A stretch of 64,000 bases of DNA from Kocuria massiliensis (GCF_900169715.1 NZ_LT835161.1:1107590-1171589); one strand, 5' to 3'. Numbered from the stretch's first letter, positions 27,074 to 36,416 are shown. The notes: generated from the sequence alone by a model not told the origin. Made by a program: numbers and translations.

Positions 27074-28783
27074 ATGGCCGAATCTGAATCCACGATCAAC
27101 CCGCGCGACCACGAGATGACCCTCCGGCAGCTCAATGTCTTGCGCGACCAACGCTTGAACCTCAATAAACAGTTGAAGGAATCAACGTTACGCAACGACA
27201 AATTGGTCCGTGCCCTGGAAGGGGCACGTAGCGATATTCAGCGTCTCAAGCAGGCCATCGCTCAAGATCTCGAAGCTCCCATGAACCAGGCCCAAGTGGT
27301 CCGGGTCAATCACCGCAATATCTGGTCGTCTTCCATGAACGACGACGTCGCCCCGCTCGTATCGACCCAAGCCAGCCTGGACGTGGTGATGGGCGGGCGC
27401 CGGATCAGGATCCCGGTGAGCCCTGTGCTATCGCTCGATGAGGTCAAAGTCGGCATGACCGTATTGCTGACGGAAACCGTCGGGGCATGTGCCTGCGTCG
27501 GATATCGCGAAACCGGTGAGATTGCGAGCGTCCGGGAGATTTTGGGTTCCGACCGTTTGGTGTTGGGGACCGGTTCGAATAACCAAGTCGTCGCCCTGCG
27601 TTCGGGACAGTTGGTCGAATCCGAGGTCAAGATTGGCGACGCCGTCTCCTTCGATTCGGCCAGTGGCATCGCGCTGTCGCTCGTGCCTAAATCCGACGCC
27701 GAAGACCTGGTGCTGGAAGATACTCCGAATGTTTCCTACGAGGACATCGGTGGCCTGACGCCTCAGATCGAACAGATCCGCGATGCCGTCGAACTTCCGT
27801 TCTTGTACCCGGAGCTGTATCGAGAGCACGATCTCAAGCCGCCGAAGGGCATTCTTCTCTATGGTCCTCCCGGAAACGGCAAGACCTTGATCGCTAAGGC
27901 CGTGGCCAAGTCCCTGGCCGATCGGATGACCGGTGACGCGCAAGACGGCACATTGCGCGGATACTTCCTCAACATCAAGGGCCCGGAATTGCTCGACAAA
28001 TTCGTCGGTGAAACCGAGCGGCAGATCCGCGCCATCTTCGCCCGCGCCCGGGATAAGGCTACGGCAGGAAACCCCGTCGTCATCTTCTTCGACGAGATGG
28101 AATCGCTGTTCCGAACGCGTGGTGCGGGCAAGTCTTCCGACGTGGAAACGACCATCGTTCCTCAGCTCCTCGCCGAGATCGACGGCGTCGAGTCGTTGGA
28201 CAACGTCATCGTCATCGGCGCCACTAACCGCGAAGACATGATCGACCCTGCCGTTCTTCGGCCCGGTCGACTGGATGTCAAGGTTCGCATCGATAGGCCC
28301 GATTACCAAGGCACCGGCGAGATCTTTGGACTCTATGTGCACTCCGAGCTGCCGCTTCGTGCGGACGACGTCTCGAAGTACGGTGGCGACCGAAATGCAC
28401 TGGCTGCATCCATGATCGAAACGGTGGTGGCCGACATCTTCACCCGGGACGAAGAGCATCGGTACTTGGACGCCGTCTTGGTCGATGGCCGGCGAATCCC
28501 CGCGTATTGGTCGGATTTCCTCTCGGGTGCCTTGATCCACAACATCGTGGATCGTGCCAAAAAACTCGCCATCAAATCCTTCCTGGACGATGAGGTGAAG
28601 GGTTTGAGCGTCGAGCATCTCGTGGAGAGCGCCCGGACGGAATTCTTGCAACAGCGTGATTCCGCATCACGAGGCGACGTTGAAGATTGGCTGGGACGAA
28701 TTGGGCATTCGGTTCCGCTCTCAGGCATTGAATTTCCTAGCGGAAGCCTGGAGGCCAGCCACTCTGAACGAGGAATTTCATGA
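27074..28783 (+). CDS. arc: Proteasome-type AAA ATPase ARC (Mpa)
   Basis: A 569-residue AAA+ unfoldase. The N-terminal coiled coil (about 14-66) binds Pup. The tandem OB domains span about 75-205. The ATPase has Walker A GPPGNGKT (264-271) and Walker B VIFFDE (336-341). It unfolds pupylated proteins. The C-terminus ends LEASHSERGIS and has no tyrosine-containing QYL/GYL tail, which Mpa uses to open the 20S proteasome. This fits the missing prcBA genes. It lies 26 bp after trmI and overlaps dop by 4 bp. Confidence 0.93.
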   Translation: MAESESTINPRDHEMTLRQLNVLRDQRLNLNKQLKESTLRNDKLVRALEGARSDIQRLKQAIAQDLEAPMNQAQVVRVNHRNIWSSSMNDDVAPLVSTQASLDVVMGGRRIRIPVSPVLSLDEVKVGMTVLLTETVGACACVGYRETGEIASVREILGSDRLVLGTGSNNQVVALRSGQLVESEVKIGDAVSFDSASGIALSLVPKSDAEDLVLEDTPNVSYEDIGGLTPQIEQIRDAVELPFLYPELYREHDLKPPKGILLYGPPGNGKTLIAKAVAKSLADRMTGDAQDGTLRGYFLNIKGPELLDKFVGETERQIRAIFARARDKATAGNPVVIFFDEMESLFRTRGAGKSSDVETTIVPQLLAEIDGVESLDNVIVIGATNREDMIDPAVLRPGRLDVKVRIDRPDYQGTGEIFGLYVHSELPLRADDVSKYGGDRNALAASMIETVVADIFTRDEEHRYLDAVLVDGRRIPAYWSDFLSGALIHNIVDRAKKLAIKSFLDDEVKGLSVEHLVESARTEFLQQRDSASRGDVEDWLGRIGHSVPLSGIEFPSGSLEASHSERGIS

Positions 28784-30366
28784 TCTTCGAACGTGCCATG
28801 GGCACCGAAACGGAATTCGGCATCATCTGCCCGGACAACCCTGGAGCCAATGATTCGGTGCTGTCGACCTTGGTGGTCGACAGCTACCCCCATGCGGCCG
28901 CCGAATCCGGGTGGGATTATGCCTCCGAATCGCCGTTGGAAGACGCCCGTGGGTTCCAGATGGGGCAATCGGAAGCACACCCGAGTCAGCTGACCCATCA
29001 AGGTCACGTATTGACCAGCGAAGACATCGCTCGGGAGGTTCTGGATGATTCCCCGAGCATGGTGAACCGATCGTTCTGGGACCGTGCCGTGATGAACCGC
29101 GTGTTGCCTAATGGGGCCCGTTTTTATGTGGACCATGCGCATCCTGAGTATTCCGCGCCGGAGACCACCAACCCCTGGGACGCGACGATTTGGGACCTCG
29201 CAGGCGATCGCATCGCTGCTGCGGCGGCCACGTCAGTCGGACGCAGGTACGCCGAGTCGTGGCCAGAGGCCATCCACCTCTACAAGAACAACACGGATAA
29301 TAAGTCCGTCTCTTACGGCGCTCACGAAAATTACCTAGTTCCCCGATCCCTGAATTTCCAGAAACTCGCGCGTCATCTCTTGCCGTATTTCGCGACGCGT
29401 CAAGTCATCACGGGCGCCGGCCGTGCGGGCATCGGCGCGAATCATGTGAGGCCTGGCTTTCAGATCAGCCAACGGGCCGACTTCTTCGAGCGAGAGATCG
29501 GCTTGGAAACCACCATCCGCCGGCCGCTCGTCAACACCCGGGACGAACCTCACGCGGACCCCGAGCGCTTCCGTCGCCTCCACGTGATTACGGGAGATTC
29601 GAACCTGTCTCATACTTCGACACTCCTTAAACTGGCGAGCGCGGCCGCCGTGCTGACGCTCATCGAGCACGACGAGGTGCCGGACCTCACGTTGGCAAAC
29701 CCGGTGCAGGCCATGATCGAGACAAGTCATGACCTGACGTTGGAGCGACTCCTGACGCTCAAGGACGGACGTCGAATGACGGCCGTACAGATTCAACGGG
29801 CTTATGCCGAGGCCGCCCAACAGTTGGCGGAAAAACGTGGATGGAACGACGAGCGAACTCGGCGGACATTCGACCTCTGGTTCCATGTTCTTGAGGCTTT
29901 GGAAAACGATGTGTTGTCGTTGGCTAACCGCTTGGATTGGGTTGCCAAGTACGCTCTCATCCGGCAATACGAAGGACGCGGTGTCGGTCTTGACGATCCC
30001 AAGATTCAGGCACTTGACCTTCAATATGCCGATTTACGACCGTCGAAAAGTCTGTACACCAAGTTGGTCTCTTTGGGCCGCATGAAAACTCTTGTGGACG
30101 ACGCCTCAATCGACGACGCCGTCGTCGAGCCTCCCGAAAACACTCGGGCTTACCTCCGCGGCAAGATTTTGGGCCGTTGGCCTCACCAGGTGGATTCCGC
30201 AGGGTGGGATGTCTTCACGGTCACAGACCCGGCAACGGATCGGCGACACCGGTGGCTTATGGAGGACCCCGCGCGGTGGACTCGCGAGGAAACCGAGCAT
30301 GTGATCAATTCCAGCTCGAACGCGCATCAGGCCCTGTCCCGTCTGGGCCTGCGTAAAATTCAATGA
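28780..30366 (+). CDS. dop: Pup deamidase/depupylase Dop
   Basis: A 528-residue protein of the glutamine-synthetase-like PafA/Dop family. It has the N-terminal Glu-containing GTETEFGI loop (8-15), the nucleophile region NGARFYVDHAHPEYSAPE, and INTRDEPHAD-type C-terminal signatures. The longer interdomain loop after GTETEFG, compared with PafA, identifies Dop. It converts the C-terminal Gln of Pup to Glu and also removes Pup from substrates. It overlaps arc (ATGA) and precedes pup by 21 bp. Confidence 0.93.
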   Translation: MIFERAMGTETEFGIICPDNPGANDSVLSTLVVDSYPHAAAESGWDYASESPLEDARGFQMGQSEAHPSQLTHQGHVLTSEDIAREVLDDSPSMVNRSFWDRAVMNRVLPNGARFYVDHAHPEYSAPETTNPWDATIWDLAGDRIAAAAATSVGRRYAESWPEAIHLYKNNTDNKSVSYGAHENYLVPRSLNFQKLARHLLPYFATRQVITGAGRAGIGANHVRPGFQISQRADFFEREIGLETTIRRPLVNTRDEPHADPERFRRLHVITGDSNLSHTSTLLKLASAAAVLTLIEHDEVPDLTLANPVQAMIETSHDLTLERLLTLKDGRRMTAVQIQRAYAEAAQQLAEKRGWNDERTRRTFDLWFHVLEALENDVLSLANRLDWVAKYALIRQYEGRGVGLDDPKIQALDLQYADLRPSKSLYTKLVSLGRMKTLVDDASIDDAVVEPPENTRAYLRGKILGRWPHQVDSAGWDVFTVTDPATDRRHRWLMEDPARWTREETEHVINSSSNAHQALSRLGLRKIQ

Positions 30367-30387
30367 TGGAGAAAGGACAGGATCACC

Positions 30388-30588
30388 GTGGCACAATTTC
30401 GTGAATCATCGCAGCCGTCGGCACAGGATCAGTCGCAAGAAGAAGACGTGAGCCTTGTGCGGGGTGAACATTCCCTGGACCACGATCTCGTCAGCGAAAC
30501 CGACGACATCTTGGATGAAATCGACAGCGTTCTGGAAGAAAACGCGGAAGACTACGTCCGTGGGTTCGTCCAGAAGGGCGGCCAGTAG
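30388..30588 (+). CDS. pup: Prokaryotic ubiquitin-like protein Pup
   Basis: A 66-residue, highly acidic, disordered protein ending VQKGGQ. The terminal Gly-Gly-Gln shows it must be deamidated by Dop before ligation. The central ETDDILDEIDSVLE segment matches the helix that binds the ARC coiled coil. GTG start with AAAGGA upstream. pafA begins 5 bp after the stop; the proteasome genes prcB and prcA, which in mycobacteria lie between pup and pafA, are absent here. Confidence 0.96.
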   Translation: MAQFRESSQPSAQDQSQEEDVSLVRGEHSLDHDLVSETDDILDEIDSVLEENAEDYVRGFVQKGGQ

Positions 30589-30593
30589 GCTAC

Positions 30594-32027
30594 ATGCAAC
30601 GCAGGATCTTCGGAGTAGAAACCGAGTTTGGCATCCGATTTTCCATGTCAGGGATGGGCCATTTGGGTCCCGAGGAGGCAGCACGGAAGCTGTTCCGCCC
30701 TGTCGTGGATTGGGGCCGCTCGTCGAACGTGTTCCTCGAAAACGGCGCTCGGCTGTATTTGGACGTCGGATCGCACCCGGAATACGCAACGGCAGAATGC
30801 GCCGAGCTGACGGACCTCGTACGGCAAGACAAGGCCGGCGAACGGCTCTTTGAGCGCTTGGCGCAACGCGCCGAGGAAGCCCTGATAGCCCAGGACATGC
30901 CCGGGCGATTGCACCTTTTCAAGAACAACGTCGATTCTGCCGGCCACTCGTTTGGCTCTCACGAGAACTATTTACTTTCGAGGAAAGCAGAGTTTTCACG
31001 CCTCGTTCGCTTCTTGGTTCCGTTCCTCGTCAGCCGGCAGATCGTGGTGGGCGCGGGTCGAGTCCACCCAACCGGTCCGCCCGAGGCCCAAGGCGCTCCT
31101 GGAACGGGCGAGGCTTCGTACTCGTTCTCACAACGCGCCGACTATGTATGGGAGGCTTCATCCTCGGCGACCACGAGATCGCGCCCCCTCATCAATACCC
31201 GCGACGAGCCTCACGCCGATGCCTCACAGTATCGCCGCCTCCACGTCATCGTGGGAGATTCCAACATGTCCGAGACCACGACCTTGGCTCGGCTGGGCAT
31301 GACAGACGTCATCTTGAGAATGATCGAAGATCACGCGAACCTCGAGGACCTGGAACTCGCAAATACGGGCCAGGCGCTCAGGACGATCTCTCACGATCTC
31401 ACCGGTCGCGAAACGGTCGAGCTGAAAGACGGACGACACATGTCGGCCTTGGACCTGCAACGGTATTACCTAGAGGCGGCACAGAGCTTCTTGGCAGCAC
31501 ATGGGTCTCACCGTTCGGAAACGGACTATGTCATGGATCTTTGGGCGCGCACCTTGGACGCGGTAGACCGTCAAGATACATCCTCCATCGACACCGAAAT
31601 CGACTGGGCGATCAAGAAGAAATTGCTCGACCGTACCGCCGCAAAGCGTGGCTGCGATTATTCAGATCCTAAAATGGCCCAACTGGACTTGGCTTATCAC
31701 GACATCAATCGGGCCCGCGGTATCTACTATCTTCTCGAACGCAAAGGCCAAGCAAGGCGTTGGATCGATGAGGAAAGCGTTATCCGCGCGGAGTCCGTTT
31801 CGCCGGAAACTCGTGCCCGGATTCGCGGTCGGTTTATCGCCGCTGCACAACACGCCGGGTCCGACTACACGGTGGATTGGGTCCACTACAAGATTAATAA
31901 TGTCCCCGCGATGGCCCATGTATGCCAGGATCCCTTCGCCACGTTCGATGAGGACATTGAACGAACCATAGAACTCCTGCGAGAAGCGACGGCTTCGGGG
32001 TCAACCCCCATGCCACCGCTGATCTGA
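30594..32027 (+). CDS. pafA: Pup-protein ligase PafA
   Basis: A 477-residue ligase of the glutamine-synthetase superfamily. It has GVETEFGI at 7-14 (ATP/metal Glu), NGARLYLDVGSHPEYATAE with the catalytic Asp, and the HLFKNNVDSAGHSFGSHENY and NTRDEPHAD motifs. It phosphorylates the C-terminal Glu of Pup and forms an isopeptide bond to substrate lysines. It lies in the arc-dop-pup-pafA operon with 5 bp spacing to pup. The gene looks intact, so pupylation should work even though no proteasome is encoded here. Confidence 0.95.
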   Translation: MQRRIFGVETEFGIRFSMSGMGHLGPEEAARKLFRPVVDWGRSSNVFLENGARLYLDVGSHPEYATAECAELTDLVRQDKAGERLFERLAQRAEEALIAQDMPGRLHLFKNNVDSAGHSFGSHENYLLSRKAEFSRLVRFLVPFLVSRQIVVGAGRVHPTGPPEAQGAPGTGEASYSFSQRADYVWEASSSATTRSRPLINTRDEPHADASQYRRLHVIVGDSNMSETTTLARLGMTDVILRMIEDHANLEDLELANTGQALRTISHDLTGRETVELKDGRHMSALDLQRYYLEAAQSFLAAHGSHRSETDYVMDLWARTLDAVDRQDTSSIDTEIDWAIKKKLLDRTAAKRGCDYSDPKMAQLDLAYHDINRARGIYYLLERKGQARRWIDEESVIRAESVSPETRARIRGRFIAAAQHAGSDYTVDWVHYKINNVPAMAHVCQDPFATFDEDIERTIELLREATASGSTPMPPLI

Positions 32028-32070
32028 CACGTCCAGGAATTTCGCCGTCGAGTCATCTAGAGTCGACGCC

Positions 32071-32133
32071 GTGCCCTTGGACGTCACGAATCGTCCCGAC
32101 CGCAAACACAGTGAGGAAATATTCCGTGCGTAG
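32071..32133 (+). CDS. Possible 20-codon leader ORF upstream of the FKBP lipoprotein
   Basis: A GTG 7 nt after a TAGAGT hexamer (32058-32063) opens a 20-codon frame. It overlaps the FKBP start by 8 nt and contains that gene's GAGGAA ribosome site. Coding status is uncertain. Confidence 0.25.
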   Translation: MPLDVTNRPDRKHSEEIFRA

Positions 32134-33085
32134 ATCCCTGAAAATCTCTGCCGCAACCGTAGCCCTGGCGCTTGCCTTGGCCGGTTGCAGCAATGATCAC
32201 GGCCTCGACTCCATCGACTACAAGGATCAAGGCGCGGACAAGGCGCCGTCGATCTCCTTTGAGACCCCGTTGACCGTGAAAGACGACTCAACGCGTCAGC
32301 TCAAGGAAGGTGACGGAGAGAAGGTTGGCACGGGAGACACCATCCTCGTCAACGCGGCTGTTTTCAACGGAGCGGACCAAAAGAGCCAAGGGGACACCTA
32401 TTCCGGCGCTCCCATCCCGATTACCGTCAATGACGACTTGAAGGACAAGCTGCCGAAGGTCTACGACATCCTCAAGGATTCCAAGGTTGGAACCACATTC
32501 GCCTACGCGAAGAAGCCCCAAGACAACGCCAGCGCAGGCGCATCGGGCGGTTCGGATGCCAGTGCCGTCGAGATCTACAGCATTTCGAAGAAGCTGAAAA
32601 AGTCGGCCGACGGAGAAACAGTTCCTCCGAAGGAAGGGCTACCGAAGGTCACGATGAAGGACAGCGGACCGGAGATTTCGATCCCCGAGGGCCAGCCTGA
32701 TCCGACGACGTTGACCTCGCAAAACCTGATCAATGGCAACGGTGATGAGGTCAAGGAAAGTGACCAAGTTTTCGTCAAGTACTCCGGTGTGAAGTGGTCG
32801 GACGGAAAACAGTTTGATTCGAACTGGACTAAAGACCCAAACGGGTTCCCGCTGAACCAGGTCATCAAGGGCTGGACCGAGGGCCTCAAGGGCAAGAAGG
32901 TCGGTGACCGGGTGCTCTTGGTCGTACCGACGGATAAGGCTTATGGCACCAAGGAATCCTTGGGTGCAAACGCACAGCAACCGGCAGGACCGTTGGTCTT
33001 CGTCGTCGACATTCTCGGGACGTCGAAGGCCGATCCCGCTCAGGGCGCGGGGCAGGGCACCGGCCAGGGCACAACACAGAAGTAG
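32126..33085 (+). CDS. FKBP-type peptidyl-prolyl isomerase lipoprotein
   Basis: A 319-residue secreted lipoprotein. A short basic signal peptide ends at the lipobox LAGC, so the mature protein is anchored to the outer face of the membrane. Two FKBP-like domains follow: a degenerate first one, and a second with VFVKYSG, GKQFDSNW, VIKGWTEGLKG and VPTDKAYG. It should assist folding of exported proteins. I start at GTG 32126, since GAGGAA lies 7 nt upstream; an in-frame GTG at 32111 has none. The tail is a Gly/Gln/Thr repeat. Confidence 0.85.
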   Translation: MRRSLKISAATVALALALAGCSNDHGLDSIDYKDQGADKAPSISFETPLTVKDDSTRQLKEGDGEKVGTGDTILVNAAVFNGADQKSQGDTYSGAPIPITVNDDLKDKLPKVYDILKDSKVGTTFAYAKKPQDNASAGASGGSDASAVEIYSISKKLKKSADGETVPPKEGLPKVTMKDSGPEISIPEGQPDPTTLTSQNLINGNGDEVKESDQVFVKYSGVKWSDGKQFDSNWTKDPNGFPLNQVIKGWTEGLKGKKVGDRVLLVVPTDKAYGTKESLGANAQQPAGPLVFVVDILGTSKADPAQGAGQGTGQGTTQK

Positions 33086-33137
33086 AACTCTCGAGCTATC
33101 GCGGAGGCATCCCGCGGGGCTCTCAGAAAGGATCGAT

Positions 33138-33533
33138 ATGTCATTTGGACAACGCAATCTGGATCGCACCAAACCTGAGGTAGATTTCCCCGACGGCCCG
33201 GTTCCCACCGAATTACGGAGCATCGACATCATCGAAGGCGCGGGCCACGAGGTTCAGCCCGGAGACCAGGTTCAGTGCCATTACGTGGGCGTGACTTACG
33301 AAGACGGTGAAGAATTTGACGCTTCATGGAACCGTGGCGAACCGCTCGCATTCCGAGCGGGTGTTGGCCAGGTCATCGAGGGTTGGGATCAGGGGCTTCT
33401 CGGCATGAAGGTCGGAGGCCGCCGCCGTCTCGAGATTCCGTCTCAGATGGCCTACGGCGAGCGGGGCGCTGGGGGAGCCATCGGGCCTAACCAGGCGCTC
33501 GTCTTCGTCGTGGACCTCGTGGACGCCCGATAG
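33138..33533 (+). CDS. FKBP-type peptidyl-prolyl isomerase
   Basis: A 131-residue single-domain cytosolic FKBP. It has VQCHYVGVTYEDGEEFDASW, the active-site VIEGWDQGLLGMKVGG and RRRLEIPSQMAYGERGAGG, and ends VFVVDLVD. It catalyses cis-trans isomerisation at proline. GAAAGGA lies 7 nt before the ATG at 33138. It follows the lipoprotein paralogue by 52 bp. A UUCG hairpin comes right after the stop, directly before pafBC. Confidence 0.92.
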   Translation: MSFGQRNLDRTKPEVDFPDGPVPTELRSIDIIEGAGHEVQPGDQVQCHYVGVTYEDGEEFDASWNRGEPLAFRAGVGQVIEGWDQGLLGMKVGGRRRLEIPSQMAYGERGAGGAIGPNQALVFVVDLVDAR

Positions 33534-33538
33534 TTCAG

Positions 33539-33566
33539 GAGCGGGGTCGCTTCGGCGGCCCCGCTC
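33539..33566 (+). terminator. UUCG hairpin between fkbp and pafBC
   Basis: A 12-bp stem with one G-U closes a TTCG tetraloop. No T run follows; only 7 nt separate it from the pafBC ATG, so it may act as attenuator or mask the start region. Confidence 0.7.
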
Positions 33567-33573
33567 AGTTCTC

Positions 33574-35728
33574 ATGGCTACGACCGTACCTGAGAGGCTC
33601 TTCGCCTTATACAGTCTCCTCGTCTCCCAAGAGCGCCCCATGACCAGGGCGCGCATCCGGGAGAGTATTGACGCATATCGGAGTGCGAGCTCTGATGCGG
33701 CTTTTGAACGGACCTTCGAACGAGACAAATCGGCGTTGCGGCGTCTGGGGATGCGCCTGCAAACGAATACTTTGCGCGGAGAACCGGTCTATAGCCTGGA
33801 CCGCAATCGCCTCTGGCTGTCGGAAGAAACATTTTCGCCTTCCGACAAGTTGACCCTGGGGGTCGCGGCCCGCCTTTGGTCGGACCCTCACTATGCACGG
33901 GATGTAGATCGCGCGGTGAGGCGACTCGGATATCGTGACGAGAATTCCACCGAACCTCACAATCGCTGGAGTCCGGCGTTGAATGGGGGAGGAGATCACC
34001 TCGATCTCGTGCTTGAGGCTCTCGCCCAAGGCACCGAATTGCGCTTCAACTACCGCCGTGTCGATTCCTTCGACGCTTTGCCCCGCATCATGAGGCCCTG
34101 GGGAGTAGGGCAACGATTCGGGCACTGGTACGTCGGTGGTTGGGACTCTGACCGGAAAGCCTTTCGCACGTTCCGCTTGTCCAGGATGAGCGCCATCACG
34201 CAATCGTGGACCACGCTACCGGCAGCCGACCCGGAGTTTTCCATGGCTCGAGTGCTTGCCGGAATCACCGAATCTCAGAGTCCTGCGGTAAAACTCACCT
34301 TTCCCACCCATGCTTGGCCCATGGTCATGGACTGGGTCGAAGACGGCACAGCGCTTCGCGGGATGGATGCGCTCTCGGAAATTCCTTCCTCGATGGAGCA
34401 AGGCCAAGTGGGGAGCGCATCGATTACTGTCGATGTCCCGGATATCCAAGAGTTGATCCGGTGCCTCGCGGAACTGGGTGGTGCTGTCACGGTCGAGGTC
34501 AGCAACGACGCTGGATTCTCCAGCGCGGAGATCAATGATCGGGTCGAGGCACAGGCTCGGCACGCTGTCGAATTGCAGGACGAAGTCTCCTCGGCCTATA
34601 CCTCGGGGGCCGTGCAGATTGAAGCCCCGCGCAGGGAACGTCATCGAGAGGCGAGCGAGCGACGGTTCGTTCGTCTCGTCGATCTCGCATCATTCCTCGG
34701 ATCGCATCAGGGTTGCACGACGGGAGAGATCGCGAAGCATCTGGACATTCCGCCGTCGCAAATCAACAAGGATTTGATGGCCTTGGCCAACGCTGGATCT
34801 GAGCTACTGGGCAGCGCCTACATGATGGTGGACGCACATGACGACGTCGTCCGGGTCGAGCTTCCGCGAGAGCTGGATCAGCCCCTCAGCCTCGCTCCTG
34901 ACCAGACCATTCGTCTCGTTCTCGCCTTGCATCTTTTGGGGGAGATCAGCCCAGGACACCGTGAGCAGACTCGGGGCATCGCCGATAAGCTCGCAAAAAC
35001 GGTGACCCTCGCTAGCGTCGAGTCCGATCAGCTCTCGGTCCATCTCGAATCCATTACCACGGAACATCTGTCTATCCTGCGCGAGGCAGCTGACGAAGGC
35101 CGTCATGTAGGCATCCTGTACCGTTCACGGTCGCAAAGCTCCGCTACGTGGCGCACGGTGCGGCCCACTAAGGTTTATGCAGACGGACCCACGTGGTACG
35201 TCAGCGCCGCCGACGCCAAAGACGGCCTAGAACGCACCTACCGGGTCGCATCTATTCGGGCCATCGAACGTGAGACGCCACCTGTCCGCCGACGCCAAAG
35301 ACGGCCTAGAACGCACCTACCGGGTCGCATCTATTCGGGCCATCGAACGTGAGACGCCACCTGTCCCGGGTGTCCCTGCTGAATCCACGGCGGCTCACGG
35401 TGGTGACAACGAATCGCCGCAAGATACCACCGCTCACATGTGGGTCGATGCCTCGTGCCCCGAGCTTTCGGCTCTCATGAATGGAACTCAACTCGGCCAG
35501 GCACGGATATCGCGTGCGGATGGTTCCAGCATCGAGGGACAGCTCATCGAGGTTAGGGTTCGCAGCTGGTTCAGTCTGTACCGGATGATGTTGCACCACG
35601 CGGGGCGCATGGCATTGTGGCAGCCACAATTGTGGGCACCAGAATGGCGAAGAGAGCTCTATCGACGCCGGATTCTACAGAATCCCTGTGACCCAAGCGA
35701 TCGGCCAGGTCAGCCTACTCACAGTTGA
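33574..35728 (+). pseudogene. pafBC: Fused PafBC transcriptional activator, frameshifted by a 79-bp duplication
   Basis: Encodes two tandem HTH-WYL units: HTH about 1-60 with a WYL domain (WYVGGWD, 185-191), then HTH about 360-425 with a second WYL domain (WYVSAAD, 541-547). This is the fused form of mycobacterial PafB and PafC, known in Arthrobacter, which activates LexA/RecA-independent DNA-damage genes. The frame stops at 35352 after 592 residues because bases 35207-35366 contain a perfect 79-bp tandem duplication. After residue 571 a foreign 21-residue tail replaces the C-terminal WCX part, which continues in the +1 frame to 35728. Removing one copy gives 691 codons. There is no ribosome site before the ATG. 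Confidence 0.85.
35207..35366. repeat. Perfect 79-bp tandem duplication inside pafBC
   Basis: Bases 35207-35287 and 35286-35366 are identical over 81 nt, giving a 79-bp unit plus a shared CC at the junction. The CC dinucleotide is the likely microhomology. 79 is not a multiple of three. Confidence 0.98.
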
Positions 35729-35737
35729 TGGATGCGT

Positions 35738-35743
35738 ATAATG
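35738..35743 (+). promoter_or_regulatory. Consensus -10 (TATAAT) for the tat operon
   Basis: Perfect TATAAT ends 6 nt before the ATG at 35750, fitting a leaderless transcript. No clear -35. Confidence 0.55.
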
Positions 35744-35749
35744 GAACCC

Positions 35750-36121
35750 ATGCCTTGGTGGTTTTGGATACTCTTGTGGACGGCGCTCGTCCTCGTATCC
35801 GCGGCCGTCCTCGGATTACTGATGTGGTGGGTCATCCGTCGGTTCTTCAAACTGTTGGATGAGATCGGCACCCTTGGACAAGATATGACAGAGCGATGGG
35901 AGAAGTCGTCGAGTTCTGTGGCCACCGGAATACGTGAAGCCCCGGTTCCCGGCATTCTGATACCCGTTCATCAAGCTCGCGAGGAGTATCTTCGCGAACG
36001 CACGAAGCGACACGAACGTCACGTCGCCCAACGCATCGCGCGCCGTGACCACCGCGGTCAGCCTCAGAACGTGAGGGACCTATACCGCGGTGATAAGAAA
36101 GGAAAATCTCATGCTCGGTAG
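35750..36121 (+). CDS. Conserved membrane-anchored protein upstream of tatA
   Basis: A 123-residue protein beginning [10 protein letters not shown]. One N-terminal membrane helix (about 2-32) is followed by an amphipathic, later very basic region rich in Arg, His and Lys. I recognise no domain. A protein of this plan is usual between pafC and tatA in actinobacteria; a role near the Tat translocase is only inference. Start chosen at 35750 because TATAAT lies 6 nt upstream; in-frame ATGs at 35732 and 35741 would overlap that promoter. The stop overlaps tatA by 11 bp. Confidence 0.65.
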   Translation: MPWWFWILLWTALVLVSAAVLGLLMWWVIRRFFKLLDEIGTLGQDMTERWEKSSSSVATGIREAPVPGILIPVHQAREEYLRERTKRHERHVAQRIARRDHRGQPQNVRDLYRGDKKGKSHAR

Positions 36122-36416
36122 GCTCTTCGATCACCCCCTCTACTTGGTGATCCTTCTGGTCATCATCCTGTTGTTGTTTGGCGCTCCGAAACTTCCTGGC
36201 ATGGCCCGAAGCTTGGGCCAGTCCATGCGTATCTTCAAGTCCGAAGTCAAAGAAATGAAGGACGACAAGTCCGACAAATCTGGCCAGGGTCAGAAGAACA
36301 GCGTGGTTAATGGAGAGGTCGTCAGCAATGGCGACGTCGACTCGAACGGTTCGCACGCGCCCGGTGGCGCCACCGCCGAGCCCAATGTGCGTGATCAGGG
36401 GACGTCGCACCGCTGA
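36111..36416 (+). CDS. tatA: Twin-arginine translocase subunit TatA
   Basis: A 101-residue protein. It has a single N-terminal membrane helix ([18 protein letters not shown]), the FGxxxLP hinge, the amphipathic helix with [15 protein letters not shown], then a polar Asn/Ser/Gly-rich tail. It forms the size-fitting pore element of the Tat system for folded proteins; the Rieske protein QcrA encoded at 47.9 kb is a typical Tat-dependent substrate in actinobacteria. GAAAGGAAAA precedes ATG 36111. tatC follows 90 bp later. Confidence 0.92.
   Translation: MLGRLFDHPLYLVILLVIILLLFGAPKLPGMARSLGQSMRIFKSEVKEMKDDKSDKSGQGQKNSVVNGEVVSNGDVDSNGSHAPGGATAEPNVRDQGTSHR

Noticed and set aside
27428-28651. Minus-strand ORF of 407 residues
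   Set aside because: Antisense shadow of arc.
35270-35728. ORF of 152 residues read as a separate gene after pafBC
   Set aside because: Its first ~27 residues repeat the preceding pafBC sequence and the rest is the expected WYL C-terminal region; it is the displaced 3' part of pafBC.
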